From IMG/VR virus record IMGVR_UViG_3300032053_011151, positions 1-30,162 of that record: 30,162 nt of DNA; one strand, given 5' to 3'. The translations under genes were made by a program, and so were the position numbers. Origin of the DNA: a virus. This document shows positions 1 to 6,675 of this stretch, piece after piece. The notes below the pieces were generated by a model. That model had not been told where the DNA came from and searched no databases. It saw only the letters and a list, made by a program, of their open reading frames with translations. Position 1 is the first letter of the stretch. Each line of letters begins with the position of its first letter.

Positions 1-96
1 GCTAAAATATTTCGCAAAGTAGCACATAAAGTTTATCGCATTATGCTTAAAAAAGGAATGACTACTCGTAACGTAAAATTTTTGAATTCGGTTTAA
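1..96 (+). CDS. C-terminal end of an unknown gene (partial)
   Basis: Frame 1 is open from the window edge to a TAA at 94-96 and encodes 31 residues rich in Lys and Arg (begins AKIFRKVAHKVYRIMLKKGM). The next gene starts one base after this stop, as expected for adjacent genes of one transcript. The basic tail hints at nucleic-acid or protein binding, but no family can be named from so short a piece. Confidence 0.55.
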   Translation, partial: AKIFRKVAHKVYRIMLKKGMTTRNVKFLNSV

Positions 97-97
97 A

Positions 98-1084
98 ATG
101 ACAGTTATTAGCGTATCTATAGAAGAATCTTCAGAACAAATAATGTCAGGTATTCCAAAATATCTTACAATAACAACTAATGTTACTGCCGTTATTTTCT
201 ATACATTGGATGGAACAACTCCAACTTTATTCTCTGAAATATATACTGGTCCAATATACCTGCCAACTGACAAACTGTCAGTTATTTTTAAAGTTTTTGC
301 AAATGATGGGATAACTAGCTCTTCCATTTTAACCGAAACATATCAAACTAATATAATAGGAAATACAAGATTAGCTCACTCGGGCACGGACGCACAGGCG
401 GGTGAAAATCTTCCAGGCGTTTATCCATTCGGAACCAATCCGCTTCAACCAACTACAACATTTACCAGCTCCGCTGAAGTTGGTGTTACAGTTTTAAATC
501 CTGAGTTACCATCTACAAGCACAGGGTTTGATGGTTCTGGCAATGAAACAGGCTTTACAAACGAGCCATATAATATTGAAAATTATCAAATTAATTATTC
601 TACAAGAGATGCAATCGGACAGTCTGGATTAGGAATAGGTACGTTGCCTGCAAAAACAACCATTAATCCAGCAGTTTCAGATCCAGAAGAAACAAATCAA
701 TTTACTGCAACTTTTAATCCAAGAGCATTTGTTATTTTTCAAGATTTTAGTAAGGCAACGCCAAGCGATCCAGCACAAATTAATAGGCAATTTTTTACAC
801 TAGAAGATGGCGAAAAAGCAAGAGATGGCAACGCTTATTATAATAGCGGACTTGATGCGCCACCAGTTAGCGGATCCTTTCTAAGATCACATTATAATCC
901 AAAAGATAATACAATGAATTATTATTATTTAGATACATGGACGAACAAATGGATAATCTCAAAACAACAATATGTTAAGACTGGTTCATTTGACGGAAAT
1001 ATGTCAGGAGTAGTTAATAATCGAGCAAAAGGCTCGCAATACGTATTCGAGTGGTTAAGTTTTACAAGGCGTGTATTATTCTAA
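98..1084 (+). CDS. Probable virion/tail-associated protein with an N-terminal chitobiase C-terminal-like beta domain
   Basis: A 328-residue protein. Residues about 30-85 carry the pattern FYTLDGTTPT, then YTGPIYL and a run of alternating hydrophobic residues. This is the signature of the CHB_HEX_C family, a small beta-sandwich found at the ends of glycosidases and in phage structural proteins. The rest is rich in Thr, Ser, Asn and Pro, with aromatic clusters (for example NTMNYYYLDTWTNKWIIS near residue 270). It has no signal peptide or membrane segment. That composition suits a tail, baseplate or fibre component that binds host surface glycans, but this is inference. The start is the ATG directly after the upstream stop; no strong Shine-Dalgarno site is visible. 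It is followed 21 bases later by a homing endonuclease, so it may end a structural gene block. Confidence 0.5.
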   Translation: MTVISVSIEESSEQIMSGIPKYLTITTNVTAVIFYTLDGTTPTLFSEIYTGPIYLPTDKLSVIFKVFANDGITSSSILTETYQTNIIGNTRLAHSGTDAQAGENLPGVYPFGTNPLQPTTTFTSSAEVGVTVLNPELPSTSTGFDGSGNETGFTNEPYNIENYQINYSTRDAIGQSGLGIGTLPAKTTINPAVSDPEETNQFTATFNPRAFVIFQDFSKATPSDPAQINRQFFTLEDGEKARDGNAYYNSGLDAPPVSGSFLRSHYNPKDNTMNYYYLDTWTNKWIISKQQYVKTGSFDGNMSGVVNNRAKGSQYVFEWLSFTRRVLF

Positions 1085-1094
1085 ACAGCTGATA

Positions 1095-1100
1095 TATAAT
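1095..1100 (+). promoter_or_regulatory. TATAAT box immediately upstream of the first HNH gene
   Basis: A perfect TATAAT lies in the 21-base gap between the upstream gene and the HNH gene, ending 5 bases before the ATG at 1106. No good -35 box stands 16-18 bases upstream and no Shine-Dalgarno site follows. If used as a -10 element, transcription would start at or next to the start codon, giving a leaderless mRNA. Confidence 0.45.
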
Positions 1101-1105
1101 TATGT

Positions 1106-1912
1106 ATGGAAACGCGCATATGTAATATTTGTAACGTAGATAAAAAGCTTTCTGAACAATTTTATAGAAAATCTACCTTCTTAAGAAAAGATGGAACTAA
1201 AGGTATTTCATTTATGAGAAAGTGTCTTGTTTGTCATAATAAATGGCAAATAGAAAATTATCTAAATAATCAGCTTCCAAAAGAAGATAGTGAATATGAC
1301 ACATGTAAATATTGTAAACAAAGATTATTAAATAGTGAATTTGAAACTATGTTCATGTGTTTTGCTTGTTTTAAAAACAAAAAATCAAAGCAAGACAAGC
1401 AATATCGAATTGAGCATAAATTAGAGAAATCCGCCAAGGATAAAGAATATCAAATCAAAAATAAAAAGATTATTGCTGAAAAGAAAAAAGATTACTATTT
1501 GGCAAACAAGACACACTTTATAGCCCGAGGCGCTCGTAACGAGAAAAAGCGCCGCCTTACTGATCCCGCGTTTAGATTAAGAAAATGTGTTTCAGCCTCT
1601 ATACGCAAATGCATTAACAAAAAGAATTTTTCGTTCACAAAGTTCGTGCCATATTCGATTCAAGAGTTAAAATCTCATCTTGAAACAAATTTTGAACCAT
1701 GGATGAATTGGAACAACCATGGTATTTACAGATTAGATGAATGGGATGATAATGATCAGTCTACATGGAAATGGAATATTGATCATATAGTTCCACATAG
1801 TAAATTTAAATATTCTTCAATGAAAGATAAGGCATTTCAAGAATGTTGGGAGCTTTCTAATTTAAGACCATATTCTGCTAAACAAAATATTATAGATAAT
1901 GATAGAAAATGA
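1106..1912 (+). CDS. HNH homing endonuclease with two N-terminal zinc fingers
   Basis: A 268-residue protein with a C-terminal HNH nuclease domain: IDHIVPHS (the DH pair) followed by LSNLRPYSAKQN, the usual second half of the motif. The N-terminus has two CxxC pairs at about residues 6/9 and 40/43, and two more at 67/70 and 85/88, consistent with two zinc-binding fingers for DNA recognition. A long Lys-rich linker (about 90-150) joins the halves. Family members nick or cut a specific site so that their own gene is copied into it. It is inserted between a probable virion gene and a pair of small genes, and its TGA overlaps the next ATG (ATGA). It is close to the HNH gene at 2551 and to the broken copy at 4050, with shared stretches such as WMNWNNHG/WMTWDNHG. 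Confidence 0.9.
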   Translation: METRICNICNVDKKLSEQFYRKSTFLRKDGTKGISFMRKCLVCHNKWQIENYLNNQLPKEDSEYDTCKYCKQRLLNSEFETMFMCFACFKNKKSKQDKQYRIEHKLEKSAKDKEYQIKNKKIIAEKKKDYYLANKTHFIARGARNEKKRRLTDPAFRLRKCVSASIRKCINKKNFSFTKFVPYSIQELKSHLETNFEPWMNWNNHGIYRLDEWDDNDQSTWKWNIDHIVPHSKFKYSSMKDKAFQECWELSNLRPYSAKQNIIDNDRK

Positions 1913-2238
1913 AATTTGGCGATCTACAATTAAGTGATTGGAAAATTATAGGCAATGATAGTGTTATAAATCACATTAGGCAAGATGTAAAATTTGATCC
2001 AAAATATTATAATGATGATAATTATGTGTGTTTAATTCCAGATTGGTTTAATAATGAAGATTGTAGCGTGCATCATAAAGTGTGGCTTCCAGTTTTTAGA
2101 GGTAAATTAGAATTTTTAGATAATATTTTTAAAGCTTCTCATAAAAACATAATACTATTATATTCTGAAGTTGAAGTTGCAAAACAATATGTAGATAATT
2201 TTTTGATTAGAGTTAACAGTCTTAAAGCATTCGCATGA
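1909..2238 (+). CDS. Small protein of unknown function, first of a tandem paralog pair
   Basis: A 109-residue acidic/aromatic protein of no family I recognise. It is a divergent duplicate of the next gene: both begin MKFG, have LxLxxW at the start, a central LDNIF/LNNIY, and end with A-x-x-YVD-x-F-x-x-R. Both start by ATGA overlap with the preceding stop, so translation is probably coupled: this one to the HNH gene, the next to this one. The shared W-rich beginning and HH/HF-containing centre suggest a compact globular fold. No membrane segment or catalytic motif is visible. Confidence 0.65.
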   Translation: MKFGDLQLSDWKIIGNDSVINHIRQDVKFDPKYYNDDNYVCLIPDWFNNEDCSVHHKVWLPVFRGKLEFLDNIFKASHKNIILLYSEVEVAKQYVDNFLIRVNSLKAFA

Positions 2239-2522
2239 AATTTGGAAATCTTAATTTAAAAGAGTGGGTCTATTGTAGTTCGCATGAATGGGCACGATAT
2301 GAAGATCATTTCTTTTCATCAGGAAGCGTTCATATTTTAAAAAATTATCAAGTCCATGATGATGGCGCTTGGTATATTCATTTTCATGGAGCACTATCTT
2401 TTCTAAATAATATTTACGGAAATACTGGCGCAAAAGTTTTTAATTGGAATGAGGAAAAAGAAGCGATGAAATATGTTGATGAATTTATGTCGCGCATGCA
2501 TAAGTTAAGAATTTTTACGTGA
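2235..2522 (+). CDS. Small protein of unknown function, second of the tandem paralog pair
   Basis: A 95-residue protein, paralogous to the preceding gene (shared MKFG start, LNNIY core, and the C-terminal A-x-KYVDEFMSRMHKLR pattern). It has a HxHF-type segment (WYIHFHGAL, around residue 47) and is slightly shorter through loss of a mid-protein loop. Its ATG overlaps the upstream TGA. The pair sits between two HNH endonuclease genes, so the duplication may have been fixed during homing events. Function is unknown. Confidence 0.65.
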   Translation: MKFGNLNLKEWVYCSSHEWARYEDHFFSSGSVHILKNYQVHDDGAWYIHFHGALSFLNNIYGNTGAKVFNWNEEKEAMKYVDEFMSRMHKLRIFT

Positions 2523-2550
2523 TATCTGCTAATAATTTTGTATCGAAAGT

Positions 2551-3261
2551 ATGAATACGTCATTTAAATGTAAATTATGTTCTGAAACAGATCAGGATAA
2601 ATTTCGTTCAAAAATTGTTAGAGGAAAAACATATTATGAGAAGTTTTGCAAATCTTGTGAAGCAAAGAAAGCACTAGAATATTATCATTCTCATAAAATT
2701 GAGCGCGCCAAGTATCAAAAAGAATATCTTTCAAAAAATAAAGAAATTGTAAAAATAAAGAAAAAAGAATATGACAAAGATAGGTATCCTTTAATTAAAG
2801 AAAATAAAATTGTTCAAAGCAAGTCTTATGCTAAAAATAATAGATCATTAATAAACGCTAATAAAAAATTAAAAAGAAAATTGGACCCGGCATATAGATT
2901 GCGACACTATATTTCTTGCAGAATTAGAAAAATATTAAAACAATCAGGATTCAAAAAAAATGATTCTTGCATTAAATATTTAGATTATTCTTTCCAACAA
3001 TTAAAAAAGCACATAGAAAGTAAATTTGAATCATGGATGACCTGGGATAATCATGGCGTTTACAATTCTATTAATTGGAATGATAAGGATTCGTCTACAT
3101 GGACTTGGCAATTAGATCATATTATCCCTCAAAGCGATCTGCTATATACAAGTATGCAAGATGATAATTTTAAGAAATGTTGGGCTCTTAACAATTTAAG
3201 ACCATTAAGTGCTAAGATAAATAATTTAGATGGTACAAGTAGAAAAAGACATGCAAAATAA
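2551..3261 (+). CDS. HNH homing endonuclease with one N-terminal zinc finger
   Basis: A 236-residue protein. One zinc finger is formed by C7/C10 and C33/C36, then comes a Lys/Tyr-rich helical linker, and a C-terminal HNH nuclease with LDHIIPQSDLLYTSM and CWALNNLRPLSAKINN. The DPAYRLRHYISCRIRKIL segment before the nuclease matches DPAFRLRKCVSASIRKCI in the HNH protein at 1106, so the two share a common ancestor. The last 11 bases overlap the start of the PD-(D/E)XK gene if that gene starts at 3251. The 28-base gap upstream is AT-rich (TAATAAT, TATCGA) with no clear Shine-Dalgarno site. Confidence 0.9.
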   Translation: MNTSFKCKLCSETDQDKFRSKIVRGKTYYEKFCKSCEAKKALEYYHSHKIERAKYQKEYLSKNKEIVKIKKKEYDKDRYPLIKENKIVQSKSYAKNNRSLINANKKLKRKLDPAYRLRHYISCRIRKILKQSGFKKNDSCIKYLDYSFQQLKKHIESKFESWMTWDNHGVYNSINWNDKDSSTWTWQLDHIIPQSDLLYTSMQDDNFKKCWALNNLRPLSAKINNLDGTSRKRHAK

Positions 3262-4048
3262 TTTAGAAGATTTAAGGCTAAGTGTATCAAAAACCAAATG
3301 TTTTAATCAATGTAGAAAACAATTTGAGTTTTCTTATATTTTAAAATTACCTAAAAAAGATCACGATTATCATACATTTGGAAAATTTTGTCATAAAGTA
3401 TTAGAAGATTTTCATAATGCTTATGTTAAAAATGGTTCAATAGAACCATATAACGTTGAAATGGGCAGAGCTTTTAAAGCTGCTATGGTAGAATTTAAAG
3501 AAAATATGACGCCCGAAATGAAAAAAGATTGTTGGGCAATTATTGACAAATATTTACGAATGATTAGCAACGATAAAAAAAATAATTTAACCGCTAACAT
3601 TATTGAGGTCGAGAAAAATTTTAGCTTTCCAATTGGAGAAAATGTTGTATTGAATGGAATGATAGATAGAATACAAATAGATAGTGATAATATTTTACAT
3701 GTTGCAGATTATAAAACTACCAAAAATAAAAAGTATTTAAAAAATGATTGGTTTCAGCTATTAACTTATGCATTTGTAATGTTAATGGAAGACCCCTCTA
3801 TTAAGAAAATAAGGGCATCTTATATATTATTAAGACACGATTTTGAATATATTACTACTGAGTTTTCAATTTCTGATATAATGAAAATTAAAGACAAGTA
3901 TATAGATTATGCCAATCAGATTAGAGCAGAAAAAGAATATGCTCCAAATCCACAAATTTTGTGTCGATACTGCGATCATTCTAGCATATGTCCAGAAGGT
4001 AAAAAAATGTTAGAGCCTTCTAAGATATATGGAGAAGTTTCGTATTGA
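3251..4048 (+). CDS. PD-(D/E)XK nuclease of the RecB/Cas4-like class with a four-cysteine cluster
   Basis: A 265-residue protein. The nuclease core is visible as H48 (FCHKVLEDF), the GMIDRI motif with D139, and ADYKT with D153 and K155, the standard active site of RecB/AddB/Cas4-type nucleases. One cysteine near the N-terminus (C17 or C21) and C238, C241 and C247 (CRYCDHSSIC) form the arrangement that holds an iron-sulphur cluster in Cas4 and AddB. It probably acts as an exonuclease on DNA ends in phage recombination or replication. An in-frame ATG lies 21 bases upstream inside the HNH gene. I prefer 3251 because the family pattern LRLSVSKTK begins just after it and the overlap with the HNH gene is then only 11 bases. 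No Cas genes or repeats are nearby, so a CRISPR role is not suggested. Confidence 0.8.
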   Translation: MQNNLEDLRLSVSKTKCFNQCRKQFEFSYILKLPKKDHDYHTFGKFCHKVLEDFHNAYVKNGSIEPYNVEMGRAFKAAMVEFKENMTPEMKKDCWAIIDKYLRMISNDKKNNLTANIIEVEKNFSFPIGENVVLNGMIDRIQIDSDNILHVADYKTTKNKKYLKNDWFQLLTYAFVMLMEDPSIKKIRASYILLRHDFEYITTEFSISDIMKIKDKYIDYANQIRAEKEYAPNPQILCRYCDHSSICPEGKKMLEPSKIYGEVSY

Positions 4049-4049
4049 A

Positions 4050-4481
4050 ATGAAAAAAAATGTAATAAATGCAATCAAATAAAGAATTTTCCCGAAGATT
4101 TTACAGTAGGGAAGAATTTTTGCAAGAAATGTAGAAATAGTTATTTAAAATGGCAAAGAGCAAGAGTCGGCTTATCGAAAGAAAAATGCTAAAAAAATCT
4201 TTAAAAGAGTTAAAAAATTTGTTAGTGAAAATAGAGAAATCCTTAATCTTAAATTATGGATGAATTGGGATAATTGGGGAGTTTATAAAGCTAATGGTTG
4301 GAACGATGATGATCAATCTACTTGGACTTGGCAGATTGATCATATAATTCCTCAATCTACATTACCATATTCTTCGATGAACGATGATAATTTTCAAAAA
4401 TGTTGGGCATTAAATAATTTAAGACCCTATTCCGCTAAATTAAATAATTTAGATGGCGTTAAAAGAACAAGACTTTTTTAA
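4050..4481 (+). pseudogene. Frameshifted and internally deleted HNH homing endonuclease
   Basis: Pieces of an HNH gene survive in different frames. After ATG 4050 a run of eight A residues (4053-4060) puts the sequence out of frame. In the shifted frame it reads KKCNKCNQIKNFPEDF and then FCKKCRNSYLKW, a CxxC/CxxC zinc finger, up to a TAA at 4190. A second shift leads into the frame that contains KNAKKIFKRVKKFVSENREI, then WMNWDNWGVYKANGW, IDHIIPQSTLPYSSM and CWALNNLRPYSAKLNN, ending TAA at 4479-4481. The DPAYRLR...IRKIL block present in both intact relatives is missing. The nuclease half could still be made from ATG 4260 (73 residues) but would lack a DNA-binding part. Confidence 0.8.
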
Positions 4482-4596
4482 TAAAATTGACAGCCGCCCG
4501 TTTGATAGCTATATTGTATGTGAGCCACCAACCATATTAAAGGATTTAATTTATATTAAAGACATTAATAAGTTAAAACGAAAAATGAATAAAGTC

Positions 4597-4615
4597 TGAC
4601 TGCATAAAGCAGTCA
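4597..4615 (+). other. Hairpin beginning exactly at the in-frame TGA
   Basis: TGACTGC (4597-4603), loop ATAAA, GCAGTCA (4609-4615): a perfect 7-bp stem whose 5' arm starts with the TGA stop codon. No T-run follows, so it is not a standard terminator. The loop lacks the features of a bacterial SECIS element. Confidence 0.6.
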
Positions 4616-4668
4616 ATGAAATTATTGAACAGCTTATTGCTAATGAAAATGAAGATATGGTGCGCACT

Positions 4669-4697
4669 GGCTCATATCTGCTCGCTCGATATGAGCC
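4669..4697 (+). other. 10-bp perfect hairpin upstream of the trigger factor gene
   Basis: GGCTCATATC (4669-4678), a 9-base loop, and GATATGAGCC (4688-4697). Flanking GGTG and CACC, or alternatively GCGC and GCGC, could extend the helix below an internal loop. No T-run follows. It lies inside the interrupted small gene and about 120 bases before the trigger factor start. Confidence 0.6.
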
Positions 4698-4814
4698 CAC
4701 CGCGCTTGAAGTTAAGTTTATAATGGATGTTAATTCTGCTCCACCTTCAAGCACAAACCCCTTTCAAATCTATTGTAACCCCAAAATAGATTTAAATAAA
4801 TAATAGAGGACAAA

Positions 4815-6062
4815 ATGGATATCACTGTAAATGAAATTGAAGCTTGCAAATTATCAATAAATTATGTGGCTGACGCCGGACAAATTCTTAATAAACGAGG
4901 CGAGATTCTTAATGCATTTAAGAAGGCGCCAGTACCAGGATTTAGACCAGGTAAAGCATCTATTGATGCAATTAAAAATCATTATCATAAGCAAATAGAA
5001 GAGTCTCTTAAAAGGGCACTAGCTGAAGATGCTTATCATAACGTTTTATTTGAGAAGAAAATAAAGCCACATGGAGCGCCGAAATTTAATTCATTATTAT
5101 TGGCTGATGGCAAATTTACTTGTGATTTTGATTTATTTACTAAGCCTGATTTTGAATTAGCAGAATTTAAAGATTTAAATATACCAAAGCCACATGCAGC
5201 TCTATCAGAAATAGAAATGGTAGAAAGAATGATGCAAGAACTTCGCGTTCGTTTTGGCGATGTTTCTGCTTATGGCGAAAATGATTTTATTCAAACTGGC
5301 GATAATGTTATTTTAGATTATGAAAGCACAATTGATGGCGTTCGAGTTGACAACCTCTGTGCAGAAGGCGAAATGCTTACAGTTGGCGCAAGTAAGCTTA
5401 AAGTAATTGATGATAATATTTTGGGCATGACAATTGGCGATACAAGAGAATTTGACTTCTCCGTTCCAGAAGCCGGTCTTCCATCTTTATCTGGTAAAAA
5501 TGTTCATTTTAAGGTAACATTAAATACTGGATCTAAGACTGTTCCTTGTCCATTGAATGATGAGCTTGCTAACAAAATTGGTCAAAAGAATATTGAAGAG
5601 CTAAGAGCTTTTGTTCATAGCGCTGCTATGGGCAAATTAGCTACACAAGAAAAAGCTGCTCTTAATGAGGCAGTTGCAGTAAGGCTTGTTTCAGATAATA
5701 CAGTAAGTGTTCCCAATTGGATGACATTATCTGAAGCACAATACCTTGCGCATCAATCCCAATTAAATTGGGAAACAATGGCAGACGAAGATAAAGAAAA
5801 GTACATGGAAATGTCAGAGAAAAACGTTAAATTATCTTTAATTTTAGATAGAGTTAGAGAGACTGAGCCATTAGCACAGTTAACTGATCAAGAAGTTTTT
5901 GACGTGATTAAAAGAAATTTGTCTAACACTAAATTAAAAACACCTTTAGATGATATTATTAAGGAAATGAATAGAACTGGATATCTACAAATTTTATTCT
6001 CTAGAATTAGAGATGAGCACGCGTTAGATTTTATTGTAAAGTCAGTTAAATTAATAGATTGA
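4815..6062 (+). CDS. tig: Trigger factor (ribosome-associated chaperone / FKBP-type prolyl isomerase)
   Basis: A 415-residue protein, close to the roughly 430 of bacterial trigger factors. The N-terminal ribosome-binding domain carries the signature loop as GFRPGKAS at residues 42-49 (GFRxGKxP in bacteria), which docks on ribosomal protein L23 at the exit tunnel. A FKBP-like domain follows (TGDNVILDYESTIDGV at 161-175, and later the GMTIGDTREFDFSVP block typical of trigger factor). The last ~150 residues form the helical chaperone arms and include DELANKIG, the usual start of the C-terminal region. A good Shine-Dalgarno site (agagga) precedes ATG 4815. Its expected role is to hold nascent phage or host chains on ribosomes. 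It is followed by small unknown genes and an M41 peptidase, and the window also has a DnaJ. A chaperone of this kind in a phage-like setting is unusual. Confidence 0.9.
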   Translation: MDITVNEIEACKLSINYVADAGQILNKRGEILNAFKKAPVPGFRPGKASIDAIKNHYHKQIEESLKRALAEDAYHNVLFEKKIKPHGAPKFNSLLLADGKFTCDFDLFTKPDFELAEFKDLNIPKPHAALSEIEMVERMMQELRVRFGDVSAYGENDFIQTGDNVILDYESTIDGVRVDNLCAEGEMLTVGASKLKVIDDNILGMTIGDTREFDFSVPEAGLPSLSGKNVHFKVTLNTGSKTVPCPLNDELANKIGQKNIEELRAFVHSAAMGKLATQEKAALNEAVAVRLVSDNTVSVPNWMTLSEAQYLAHQSQLNWETMADEDKEKYMEMSEKNVKLSLILDRVRETEPLAQLTDQEVFDVIKRNLSNTKLKTPLDDIIKEMNRTGYLQILFSRIRDEHALDFIVKSVKLID

Positions 6063-6074
6063 GGAGAAATTGAA

Positions 6075-6392
6075 ATGAGTAAAAAAGACGATAACGATCC
6101 GACAACGTTTCCAGAAAAATACGCTAAAGTTCTTAAAGAACTGCCAGAGTTTAAAGATACTGCTGATGCTGCAAGCACTGATGATTTGAAGAAAATAATC
6201 ATTACTTGTGAAGGTAATATTTTTACAATGGAAAAAGAAAAAGACGAAGACGTTAAATTAAATGGAGCTAAAGAGTTAGCAAAAGAATATGCCGCACCTT
6301 ATAGAGATGCTGCAAAAGTTCAGATGACAAAAATTAAATATGCATTATTTTTATTAGAATCTAAAGGCGTGAATTTAGATAATAAGGATTAA
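6075..6392 (+). CDS. Small acidic/Lys-rich helical protein of unknown function
   Basis: A 105-residue protein with a strong Shine-Dalgarno site (gaggag) 7-10 bases before the ATG. The sequence is highly charged and mainly helical (EKEKDEDVKLNGAKELAKEY), with no cysteines, signal peptide or membrane segment. The middle and end (AKVQMTKIKYALFLLESKG) look like a helical bundle. It lies between the trigger factor and another small gene and is spaced 12 bases from the former, so it is probably co-expressed with it. I do not recognise a family. Confidence 0.65.
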   Translation: MSKKDDNDPTTFPEKYAKVLKELPEFKDTADAASTDDLKKIIITCEGNIFTMEKEKDEDVKLNGAKELAKEYAAPYRDAAKVQMTKIKYALFLLESKGVNLDNKD

Positions 6393-6393
6393 T

Positions 6394-6672
6394 GTGAAAT
6401 TAGAGAGATTTACAACACAGTCTTGTTGTGGAGGACTGTCTGTTATTTTCAAAATAGGAAAGCCTATTACTAAAGAAATATTAAATACTTTTATAAATTT
6501 TGGATTTGTAGAATCTGCACATTTTACTAAAGCCGGAATTCTATATGCTACTAATGCGGACTTTATATTGACAGGTCCATTTGGATCCGATAAGCTGCAG
6601 GTTAAGTGTAAAAAGTCTGATTGTGACCAAAAGCTTAATGATTTCGAAAGCTTACTTCTAAATTTGGAGTGA
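6394..6672 (+). CDS. Small protein of unknown function with a GTG start
   Basis: A 92-residue protein beginning at GTG 6394, one base after the upstream stop; no in-frame ATG is better placed. It has a conspicuous CCGG pair near the start (TTQSCCGGLSVIFKIGKP) and two later cysteines (VKCKKSDCD, about 75-80), which could bind a metal or form a redox pair. The pattern of short beta strands and a helix suggests a small alpha/beta fold. Its position between the trigger factor/6075 pair and the M41 peptidase suggests one transcript. Function is unknown. Confidence 0.6.
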   Translation: MKLERFTTQSCCGGLSVIFKIGKPITKEILNTFINFGFVESAHFTKAGILYATNADFILTGPFGSDKLQVKCKKSDCDQKLNDFESLLLNLE

Positions 6673-6675
6673 ATT

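Larger units (their letters stand above)
4453..4803 (+). pseudogene. Small gene of unknown function interrupted by one in-frame TGA
   Basis: From ATG 4453 (inside the end of the HNH remnant) one frame stays open for 116 codons to TAA 4801-4803 except for a TGA at codon 49 (4597-4599). The product before the TGA (starts MALKEQDFFNKIDSRPFDSY) and after it (LHKAVNEIIEQLIANENEDM, later VKFIMDVNSAPPSSTNPF) has protein-like composition and runs on smoothly as a predicted helix. A single nonsense change (for example from TGG) is the simplest reading. TGA is an ordinary stop in many other genes here, so general recoding is not supported. Exact 7-bp and 10-bp hairpins lie at and after the TGA, so programmed readthrough or an RNA role cannot be excluded. 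The frame fills the gap before the trigger factor gene. Confidence 0.5.

Noticed and set aside
3230-3250. Earlier ATG for the PD-(D/E)XK nuclease
   Set aside because: It would add seven residues of no family value and lengthen the overlap with the HNH gene. The ATG at 3251 is simpler, although this is not certain.
4597-4615. Selenocysteine insertion (SECIS-like) at the in-frame TGA
   Set aside because: The stem is perfect but the loop is ATAAA, without the guanine-rich loop and bulged U of bacterial SECIS elements. No selenocysteine machinery is visible, and TGA is a normal stop in neighbouring genes.
5757-5773. TCCCAATT-A-AATTGGGA palindrome in the trigger factor gene
   Set aside because: The one-base centre cannot form a hairpin loop of normal size, it lies in coding sequence, and such palindromes are expected by chance in AT-rich DNA. 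A similar case is CGTCACTGTGACG at 21853-21865 in dnaJ.
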